From Closterium sp. Naga37s-1 (lineage: Eukaryota; Streptophyta; Zygnematophyceae; Desmidiales; Closteriaceae): a stretch of DNA of 64,000 bases. The stretch lies in the NCBI GenBank assembly GCA_947471745.1, contig CANJKZ010000777.1:1157001-1221000 (forward strand), in the 5' to 3' direction. Of the stretch, positions 20,951 to 30,000 are shown in pieces (the stretch's first letter is position 1; the number at the start of each line of letters is the position of its first letter). Under the pieces are notes generated by a model. That model had not been told where the DNA came from. It saw only the letters and a list, made by a program, of their open reading frames with translations, and searched no databases. Position numbers and translations under genes: made by a program.

Positions 20951-23900
20951 GCCTGCTCCTCCCTGTCTTCCCTGTGTCGAGGGGCGGCAGCGCGCCGCTC
21001 CTCACTCCTCCTCGTTCCCTCCCACAGAGGCTCCCCTGCAGACTCTCCACCTGGACGTGTGGGGCCCCGCCCGCGTCCGGGGACAGGGCCACGAGCGGTA
21101 CTTTCTGCTGGTCGTCGACGACTACACGCGCTACACCACGGTCTTCCCCTTGCGTACCAAGGGTGAGGTCCCTGATGTCTTGATCCCCTGGATCCGCGCT
21201 GCTCGTCTCCAGCTCCGCCAGCGGTTCCAGTCGGACTTTCCAGTCCTGCGTCTGCACTCTGACAGAGGTGGCGGGTTTTCCTCTGACCTCTTGGCAGCCT
21301 ACTGTGCGGAGCACGGCATCACCCAGTCGTTCACGCTCCCGGCCTCTCCACAGCAGAATGGGATTGCTGAGCGCCGCATTGGTCTTGTCATGGAGGTCGC
21401 TCGTACCTCCATGATCCATGCGGCTGCCCCCCATTTCCTGTGGCCGTTTGCAGTGCAGTACGCCGCGCATCAGCTCAACCTCTGGCCCCGTGTCTCTGTT
21501 CCGGAGACCTCGCCTACCCTGCGTTGGACGGGGGAGGTTGGCGATGCGTCGGTGTTCCGAGTCTGGGGATGTCGAGCCTTTGTCCGCGATACGTCCGCGG
21601 ACAAGCTCTCCTCCCGTGCCGTTCCCTGTGTCTTCCTTGGCTTTGTCCCTGACGCGCCTGGCTGGCAGTTTTACCACCCCACCTCGTGCCGGGTCTTCGC
21701 CTCTCAGGACGTCACCTTTGACGAGTCGGTACCCTTTTACCGTCTCTTCCCCTACCGCACTGCCCCGCTCCCCCCTCCGCCGCTCTTCCTCACGCCAGGT
21801 GCTGCTTCGGTAGACCCCCTCCCTCCCCAGGGTCCTGCTCCCTCAGGTGTTTCCCAGGTAGACCCGGTCGAGCCTGTCGAGGTAGCTGTTGACTCTGGTC
21901 CTGTGCGAGGTGCTGGGTCTGGGGGCGCTGGGCCTGGGGGTGCTGGTTCTGGGGGCGCTGAGCCTGGGGGTGCTGAGACTGAGGGTGCTGAGACTGGGGG
22001 TGCTGAGACTGGGGATGCGGAGACTGCGGGTGCTGAGCCTGGAGGTACTGCGACTGGGGGTGTTGCGCCTAGAGGTGCTCAGGCTGGGGGCTTTGAGACT
22101 GACCGTACTGCGCTTGCTGGCGCTCCTTCTTCACAGCAGCTGCGTGAGTGGTACTCCCAGCGTTACAGCCTCCGTCGTGGGGCTACTGGAGCTGGGGGGT
22201 CTACTGGAGTTGGGACTAGTGGTCCTGCGGGTGCCGTGTCGCAGCCGGAGCCTCCCTCCCCTCAGCGGCTGCGTGAGTGGTACGCTCGGCGCTGCAGCCT
22301 CCGGAGTGGAGCTCCCGGTGTTGAGGTGCAGCGCACTGGAGACCCTACTGCTGTTGGAGGTCCTGGAGCTCCTGCTGGTGCTGCTGGTGCTGCTGGAGGT
22401 GTTGGAGCTGCTGGAGGTCCTGGAGCTACTGGAGGTGCTGCTGGTGCTGCTGGAGGTACTGGAGCTGCTGGAGGTACTGCTGGAGGTGCTGGAGGTGCTG
22501 CTGGAGCTGCTGGAGGTACTGGAGCTGCTGGAGGTACTGCTGGAGGTGCTGGAGGTGCTGCTGGAGCTGCTGGAGGTTCTGCTGGAGCTGCTGGAGGTTC
22601 TGGTGCTGTCTCTGCTGCTGCTGGGGGCACTTCACGGCCGCGGCCGTACTTCGTTCCGCTCCTTCAGCAGGTTCTTGGTCAGCCGCCTCCTCCTAGTCCT
22701 CCTCCCTCCGTAGAGTGTCCTCCGCCTGTCCAGTCGCAGTCACAGCTACCGCCTGCCTCGCCGCTTCCTGGTCCTTCTCCCTACACTGGTCCGACAGGCG
22801 GGCTTACAGAGCGTCGTGAGCCTGAGTCTCGTCCTGTGTCACCTGTGTCCCGTCCTATGTCACCTGTTCGTACTGCTTGCGCTAGTCGCCGTGTACCACG
22901 TGAGCGTCCGCCACCTGTCCCTGGCACACACCGGATGTCACTGCGTCCCTCCACTGCTCCACAGCGTGTCCCTCTGTCGTCTCCTCCTCCGTCCTCTCTT
23001 CCTACCCTTGCTGACCCGGAGTCTGACTCCGTTCGTGCTACCAGTCCTACTGTCACGCGTCTCCTGGCCACTGCTGTCACTGACCCTTCTTTTGAGTCGG
23101 CTGCTGCGTCTTCCCTAGTTGCTGAGCTTGTCGACTTTGCTGCTCGCTGTCGTCTATACTACGCTGCCAGTCTTGTTGCTGAGTCTGAGTCTGTCTGTCC
23201 TCCGTCCGTCGAGGGTGAGTGTGCTCTTAGCATGGACGTCCTTGAGGACAGACAGGAGGACCTTGAGTGTCTTGCAGACGCTGCGCCCCATCTCGTGTCC
23301 ATGCTGATTGCCCCTGAGGGAGACCCGGATGCACCAGACATCCCGACTCCTCGATCGTACGCTGAGGCGATCGAGGGTCCCTACTCCTCACAGTGGCAGT
23401 CAGCCATGGACGCAGAGATGGCTTCCTGGAAGTCCACAGGCACCTACGTCGACGAGGTTCCCCCACCTGGGGCGAACATCGTCAGTGGCATGTGGATTTT
23501 CAGGGTGAAGCGGCCGCCGGGTTCTCCGCCTGTCTTCAAGGCTCGTTACGTTGCTCGAGGCTTCAGTCAGCGAGAGGGAGTAGACTTCTTTCAGACCTTC
23601 TCCCCCACCCCGAAGATGACCACTCTTCGGGTACTACTGCACGTTGCTGCTCAGCGTGACTACGAGCTTCACTCTCTTGACTTCAACACAGCTTTCTTGC
23701 AGGGCAGTCTGCACGAGGAGATCTGGCTGCGCCGCCCTCCTGGCTTCACTGGGTCGTTTCCTCGTGGTACCCAGTGGAGCCTCCGGCGGCCGGTCTACGG
23801 TCTCCGCCAGGCGCCACGTGAGTGGCACGACACACTGAGGACTACTCTTGCGGCACTTGGGTTCTCTCCTTCTACTGCTGACCCGTCGCTGTTTCTGCGC

Positions 23901-24914
23901 ACCGACACTTCGCTGCCGCCGTTCTACATCCTCGTGTACGTCGACGACTTGGTCTTTGCCACTGCTGACACTGAGTCTCTCGCCCACGTGAAGTCGGAGC
24001 TGCAGAAGAGACACACGTGCACAGACCTGGGTGAACTGCGCAGCTACCTTGGCTTGCAGATCACCCGGGACAGAGCACGCCGCACCATTACCCTGACTCA
24101 GTCACACATGGTGCAGCAGGTCCTTCAGCGCTTCGGCTTCACCTGGTCCTCAGCACAGGCCACTCCTCTGGCTGTAGGTCACTCGCTCTCAGCTCTGCCT
24201 TCGGATGAGTTCGTAGAGTCGAGTGGTCCTTACCCAGAGCTAGTTGGTTGCCTCATGTACCTGATGACTTGCACTCGTCCTGACCTAGCATACCCTCTTG
24301 GCCTTCTGGCCCACTACGTAGCTCCTGGCAGGCACCGAAAGGTACACTGGGATGCTGCAAAGAGGGTATTGCGCTACTTGTGCAGTACATCGGGCATGGG
24401 GCTCGTGCTTGGAGGAGGGAGCTCAGTTGTTCTCACTGGGCACTCAGACGCTTCTTGGGTTGACGACCAGGCTACTCAGCGGTCGTCACAGGGTTACACC
24501 TTCAGCCTTGGTTCTGGTTCAGTTTCGTGGCGCTCTACGCGTTCGTCTTCAGTTCTCAGCTCCAGTTGTGAGGCTGAGATCTACGCCACAGCCATGGCTG
24601 CACAGGAGTTACGCTGGCTCACCTACCTGCTGACCGACCTTGGAGAGAGGCCTAGTTCTCCTCCAGTGCTGTACGTCGACAACAAGGCTGCCATTGCCTT
24701 GTGTGAGGAGCACAGACTGGAGCACAGAACGAAGCACATCGCTCTCCGTTACTTCCTTGCTCAAGAGCTGCAGCAGCGTGGTCAGCTTCGTCTGCGTTAC
24801 GTGGCCTCTCAGGCCAACACCGCTGATATATTCACCAAGGCACTTCAGCCTGGTGATAATCAGCGCTTCTGTACTTTGCTGGGGCTGGTGCCCACTTTTT
24901 CTCACTTGTTGTAG
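20951..24914 (+). CDS. pol: Copia A Pol, C-terminal part: integrase core, RT, RNase H
   Basis: This continues the frame of 16539-18597 after element B. The integrase core has LHLDVWGPARV, VVDDYTRYTTVF, HSDRGGGFSS and [12 protein letters not shown] long Gly/Ala/Glu-rich spacer (about 21890-22640) made of GGTGCTGGAGCTGCT-type repeats follows. RT is complete (VYGLRQAPREWH, VYVDDLVFA), then RNase H (DASWVDDQATQRSSQGY, YVDNKAAIALCEE) and the usual [11 protein letters not shown] end. No internal stop is seen. Confidence 0.92.
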
Positions 24915-25142
24915 GCTTTGCCTGTACTGTGATCTCTATATATACTCCTGCCTGTTTGTTATGCTAGGCTGAGATCACCCTTGCTGTTTGTACTACATAT
25001 ATACTTCTGCATGTGAACTGGCCATGTGGCCCTTTACTTGTGCTCGGAATGTGTGGTGACGTTGTGATCCACCCTGAGCTTGCTTGCCTTTCCTGACTGG
25101 TCTTGTGACCCCTTGCTCTCCCCCACTTTGCCTATGGGGGTG

Positions 25143-25259
25143 TGTCAAACACTACATGTGTTGTTGTTGTGTAGGCTATAGTGGGTTAGCCTTTAGGGGG
25201 TACACAAAACTAGGGTTTGCTACTTGTACTCCAACGTTCACACACTTCTCATTCTGACA
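25143..25259 (+). repeat. Copia A 3' LTR (117 bp)
   Basis: Identical to the 5' LTR over its first 90 or so bases. It lacks 8 bp (TTTTCATA) near the end and differs at one nearby position. Confidence 0.9.
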
Positions 25260-25466
25260 TGGTATCAGAGCGAAGGTCTCGGGTTCGAATCCCAGCGTAT
25301 GCACTTCGGGCATCCCAGTGCGGGGGGGTGTCAGAGGTCCACTGGTGATCCCCGATTGATCATAGGGAAGGGCTACAGGCTCGTTGTCCTGGGGGGTTAT
25401 GGGCGCACTGACCCGCTACTTAACAAGCCCTTTTATCCCAATGGTCTAGTGGTTGGGGTTCTGACA
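25260..25466 (+). other. 207-bp tail between the copia A 3' LTR and its target duplication, with Pol III box-like motifs
   Basis: It begins with a second primer-site-like TGGTATCAGAGC, has a B-box-like GGTTCGAATCC (25282-25292) and an A-box-like ATGGTCTAGTGG (25441-25452), and ends in TTCTGACA, the last bases of the LTR. The target copy GATAC follows directly, so this tail arrived with the insertion. It may be leader sequence from a related element joined by template switching. Confidence 0.6.
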
Positions 25467-25471
25467 GATAC

Positions 25472-26374
25472 TGCGGGCCATTTCACATAAGCCACATGAT
25501 TACACCCGTCACCGCCCACCTCCTCCTCCCTGCTGACTGGTACGTCAGCCCCTCATTCCACGTCAGCCTGCTTCGCCCTTACCGTATGGCCCCGGATATA
25601 AGCGCAGGCCTATTATAAGCGCATGCGCTTGTATCTGGAGCAATGCGCTTATGGCCGATCCTCATTTATAAGCGCACCCCCTGTAAAACCTTGATTTATT
25701 ATAAGCGCACGTATAATTCTAAAATTTAAACCAGATTAAAACGGTAGCGATTTCAAATTTTGCAGTGAGGATACAACTATTTTCGCTTCGATTGACTTTC
25801 GAGGACCTCACATACTGCACGTCCAGTCAGTATGAGCTGGCATTTCTGATAGTGACGTGTAAATTTTCCCCTGTGCGCCGGCAGAAAATCGCTCACGCGC
25901 GAATCTGAATTGCGACTCGCTACCACTTCGATTCGATTGAAATCACAAGAAGGAGATGTACAGTTTGGTGCCAATGAATTATAAATTTGCATTTGTTGTT
26001 ATATAAGCGCATGCGCTTATAAATCTGACTCAATTATAAGCGCACCCCCCCAAAAAACACTGTTTGATTATAAGCGCAGGTGCGCTTATATCCGGGGTAT
26101 TACGGTACGTCCCGTCCACGAGCCAACTGCCATGCGCAATCGCCCAGCCAGCATGACAAGACCACCAACTGAACCAATCATCACCCCCGAGAAAATCCTG
26201 AGTCACAGAGTTCGCGACCCTCGAGGAGCCCGAAGGATCGAGTTCTTGCTCCGCTGGAAGGACCGTACACCCACCGAAGACAATTGGGTTCCCCTGGACA
26301 GAATCGAAAACCACCCCGTCCTCACCGAGTATCTACGCAGCCGAAATTTCAGGGATGTACACACACTTTCGTAA
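25472..26374 (+). CDS. pol: Gypsy Pol C-terminus with chromodomain (split by a MITE)
   Basis: The frame resumes after the copia insertion with CGPFHI and [11 protein letters not shown], then breaks at the MITE (25590-26097). It continues at about 26108 into a chromodomain: [34 protein letters not shown], and a stop at 26374. Chromodomains on integrase steer chromoviruses to modified histones. If the MITE and one CGT were removed, the frame would run through RPYRP. Confidence 0.85.
25590..26097. mobile_element. MITE-like DNA element with TIR CCCCGGATATAAGCGCA
   Basis: Perfect 17-bp terminal inverted repeats at 25590-25606 and 26081-26097 bound about 508 bp with no coding capacity. ATAAGCGCA and its complement recur inside at least six times as subterminal repeats. 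It interrupts gypsy pol. The target duplication is unclear: CGT fits the coding frame, but the flanks also share a TACCGTA-like extension of the inverted repeat. Confidence 0.8.
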
Positions 26375-26401
26375 GGAGGACCTCCTTAGGGGTGGGGGTA
26401 G

Positions 26402-26744
26402 TGTAAGGAAAATTCATTTTCCTTACTTCGCATCCCTGCTCAACGCGTACATCACTGTAGCACCACAGTCAGCACCGTTACCACTCGCAACCCTCGCATC
26501 GACAATCCTCCCGCCACCTTCGCACATCGCACCCCGACCTCACGGCTCGGCGGGTAACCCGCGCTCCGGGCCTCCGCTTCGACACTTTTCCCAACCTCAG
26601 TCCCAGGCCCGTCACGCGACAACCACAGTCCATTACCGTTACCACTGTAGTTTCGCTATATATTCTTCGCTCATGCCTTTGCTCATTGTACTCTTGCTTC
26701 GATAGTGCAATTCTCGTTCAGTTCACTCAATTGCACTCGTAACA
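26402..26744 (+). repeat. Gypsy 3' LTR
   Basis: 343 bp. Compared with the 5' LTR it has about eight substitutions and a one-base indel near the end. It is followed by the target copy ACAGA. Confidence 0.93.
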
Positions 26745-27070
26745 ACAGATAGGTTGAGGAAAAGAACGCTATCATATCGGATTGCGAGTCCGTCTCAATG
26801 CGGAATAAAACCTGCTCTCATCAACACCATAACATTTTTCTAACTTCAGCTAAACTCAGCTAGCATCCAGTCTTCTCGCAAGAGCGCGACTCGTGAACCT
26901 ATGGAAGTCTGAACACTTGCAAAGACGTTGCTGAGCCCTTTCATAGCCATCCACCTACGATATCCCTTATCTCGTTCTATCTCGCTCCATTGCCGTCCCG
27001 TTACGGTGCTGGCATTACACGGATCCGTATTCTTCTCACACTGCTCTCCTATCCCACGCCGGCTGTCTGT
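26745..27070. other. 5' flank of gene II, half of the divergent intergenic region
   Basis: About 320 bp between the gypsy target duplication and the gene II start. It should hold the gene II promoter and perhaps a small minus-strand exon (ATG at about 26937, MKGLSNVF...). No TATA box or other motif is convincing. Confidence 0.35.
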
Positions 27071-30000
27071 ATGATGTCCACGTCACGCAAGAACGCCACG
27101 AGCAGGTTTAGTACGAGGAGCTTCCGGGAAATGGCTGTATTAGCGGCAGCATCAGGAGCAAGAGATCGTGCTCAGTGCGCTGCGCGCCGCTGCAAGCTCC
27201 GTTCTTCGTGCGGTGGTTTCTTCCCCTGGTGGCCTCTCCTCTGCTTCCTTCTTCTCCTTCCGCCCTCCTCCTTCCCTTCGTCCGCTTCAGTCAGCGCGCA
27301 CCTTCAAGTGCACACAGCGCAAGCGGAAGCTGACTGGGGGACGGCGCATGCGCGAGTTGTGCAGGCGGAGGCGGAGGAGGCGGAGGACGAGGGATTTGAG
27401 TGGCTGTTGCGGGAGCTAGGGGGAGACAGCTCCGCGGAGGGCGATGAGGGGGAGGCGGAGGGTGGCGCGGAGGGATGGGGGGAAATCCCTCTGGAAGGTT
27501 CCGGGTTCGCGGGGCTGCTGACGTGGCTGCGCGCAAATGGGGCGGGCGGAGAAGTGTTGGAGGGGGAGAGCGTTCGGGTGAGTGGGCGGGATGCGGGGAA
27601 TGATAGAAATACCTCGCCTATTACGCCATTGGCTCTTGTTCGAATGTAGCCTCTTGCTTCAAGTTCCGCACCCATGCAGTTCTGCACCCACACGGGGACG
27701 GGGTGGGGTCCTACCCATCCATCTAACTCACAACCCCCTGTTGTGCCCGTGCGTGAACCCACCCACCCACCGGCGCATGCAGTTGAGAATTTTCCGAATG
27801 GAGCAGCCGGATGATACTAGCTTGGACTGGCAGGGCGGGCAAGGGCTGCACCCATGCAGGGGTGCTGCGCTGCGCTGCTGATTCACTATCCCTCACTACC
27901 CTCTTATCTGCCCATGCGACCACCCGCCCGTGCAGTTGAGAGTTTTCCGAATGGAGCAGCCGGATGGTACTAGCTTGGGCTGGCAGGGCGGGCAAGGGCT
28001 GCTGGCGGGGGGAGAGGGCGATGGCATGGGGGAGAAGGCGGAGGGAAAAAAGGCGGAGGGGGAGAAGGCGGAGGGGGGGAAGAAGAAAGAGGAGGAGAAA
28101 GATGAGGAGAAAGAGGAGGAGAAAGAGGAGGAGAAAGAGGAGGAGAAAGAGGAGGAAAAAGAGGAGGAAAAAAGGGACAACAGGGCGGTGCAGGAGAAGT
28201 ATGATGCCAAGGAGGAGAGGAAGTACAGGCAAGTGGCAAGGCGGGGCAAGTGGCAAGGCGGGGCAAGTGGCAAGGCAGGGCAAGTGGCAAGGCGGGGCAA
28301 GTGGCAAGGCAGGGCAAGTGGCAAGGCAGGGCAAGTGGCAAGGCGGGGCAAGTGGCAAGGCAGGGCAAGTGGCAAGGCAGGGCAAGTGGCAAGGCGGGGC
28401 AAGTGGCAAGGCGGGGCAAGTGGCAAGGCGGGTCCTTCTCCCTCGTCTTTCTCCACTCTCCTTCCCACAGCTGCTCGCAGCGGCCTTTGGGATGAGTGAC
28501 TCGCCTCGCACATCCCTCTCCCTTCTCCTCCCCTTTCCACTCCCCACTCCTCCCTCTCTCCCTTCCCCATCTCTCCCCAACCCCTCCCTCCCAGGTTCTT
28601 CCCCCAGTTGCTAGCAGCAGCGCCCATAGGCGCGGGGCAGCTGCTGCTGCGCCCAACCCAGCTTCCTTAATTCCTCCCCTCACCTCCTTTCCCCTTCCCC
28701 CTCCCCTCTCTCCCTCCCCGCGCCACCCACCAGGTTCTTCCCCCAGCTGCTAGCAGCAGCGCCCATAGGCGCGGGGCAGCTGCTGCTGCGCCTGCCCCTG
28801 CCGCTTCTGCTCAACGCATCGCGCTGCTCCGCGCCCTCCCCCCGCCTCCCCCTTCCCCCGCGCCTCCCCGTCTCCCCCGAAGGCGCCCTTGCTGCCTGCG
28901 TGCTGCTGCTGCAGCAGCAGGAAGAGGGGGGCGAGCCGGGGGAAAGGGAGGGGGAAGGTGAGGGTGCAGGGGAGAGCTGGGGAGCGCAAGTGACTCCTGC
29001 TGTGCTGCCAGCGCTGCTGGCGTCCCGCACGGCCCACCTGCTGCCCATGCTCAGAAACGACCTCCCCCACCTGCCCCTCCTCCACCAGGTCCGCCCTCCC
29101 CCTCGCCCTTCCCCTACCCCCTTCCTATTCCATTTTTATCCACTTGTCCCGTAATCTGATGTTCCATTCCAGTGCTCCCATCCCCCCCCCCACTCTCCAC
29201 CCCTCTCCCATCCCCTCATTTCTCTCCCTTCCCCCACTTTGCCTCCCCACTCTCACCACTCGCCCTCAGCATTCACTCTAGAAAAGTACTTTCGCATTTC
29301 ACTCGCAATCTGGCTCTCACAATCCGCTCTCACATGCACTCGCACGCAACTATTCTTTTCAAACATCACCCCCACCCTCACTTTTGAGTCGACTCACAAT
29401 GCTTTTCCAGCGTCACCCGCACCCTCACTTTTGAGTCGACTCACAATGCTTTTCCAGCGTCACCCGCACCCTCACTTTTGAGTCGACTCACAATGCTTTT
29501 CCAGCGTCACCCGCACCCTCACTTTTGAGTCGACTCACAATGCTTTTCCAGCGTCACCCGCACCCTCACTTTTGAGTCGACTCACAATGCTTTTCCAGCG
29601 TCACCCGCACCCTCACTTTTGAGTCGACTCACAATGCTTTTCCAGCGTCACCCGCACCCTCACTCTCCTTCTCCTTGCGCCTGCCCTGCGACCTGGTCCC
29701 TCTCCTTCTTCTGAACGCTCGCTCGCTCACCCCGCCAGGCCGTGAAAGAAAGGCAGCAGTACGAGCGGGAGTATGCCAACTGGACCGCACGTATTAGCAG
29801 CAGCGCTGGCACTAGCAGCAGAAGCAGCAGCGGCACCCCCTCGCTCCAGCAGTTTCTGGCGATGGTGGCGGCCGTGAGGTCTCTGGCTCTGCCCATGCGC
29901 CTGCCGCCCCTGCATTACGGGAGAAGGGGAGGGAAGAGGCAGAAGAAGCAGAAGCAGCGGCGGTTTGAGCTGACGGTGGTGCCCCTCGTGAATGCTGTTG

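Larger units (their letters stand above)
15804..25466 (+). mobile_element. Ty1/copia element A nested in gypsy pol
   Basis: The 5-bp target duplication GATAC (15799-15803 and 25467-25471) brackets the insertion. LTRs are very short: 15804-15928 (125 bp) and 25143-25259 (117 bp). They differ mainly by an 8-bp deletion, so insertion was recent. A TGGTTTCAGAGC primer site follows the 5' LTR, and TATGGGGGTG precedes the 3' LTR. The internal region encodes Gag-protease-integrase-RT-RNase H in one frame, broken by an in-frame TGA at 17730 and by insertion of element B at 18598. An unexplained 207-bp tail (25260-25466) lies between the 3' LTR and the right target duplication. Confidence 0.9.
10988..26744 (+). 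mobile_element. Ty3/gypsy chromovirus-like LTR retrotransposon, host to nested insertions
   Basis: Both LTRs begin TGTAAGG and end TAACA, and the element is flanked by a 5-bp target duplication ACAGA (10983-10987 and 26745-26749). A primer site like TTGGTATTCAGAGCC follows the 5' LTR at 11331, resembling the initiator-tRNA-Met site with one extra T. A G-rich polypurine tract (about 26386-26401) precedes the 3' LTR. Gag, protease, RT, RNase H, integrase and a C-terminal chromodomain are present in that order. A copia element split pol at 15803/25467 and a MITE split it again at 25590-26097, so this copy is inactive. By eye the LTRs differ at about eight positions, more than those of the nested elements, in keeping with it being the oldest layer. 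Confidence 0.93.

Noticed and set aside
22262..22713. Pro/Ala-rich or Leu-rich frames on both strands
   Set aside because: Shadows of the Gly/Ala spacer of copia A Pol.
27964..28683. Overlapping frames of 216-285 aa in both directions with ASGKAGQ or PCHLPRLAT repeats
   Set aside because: Produced by the 17-bp intron array; the real exon 2 ends at 28228.
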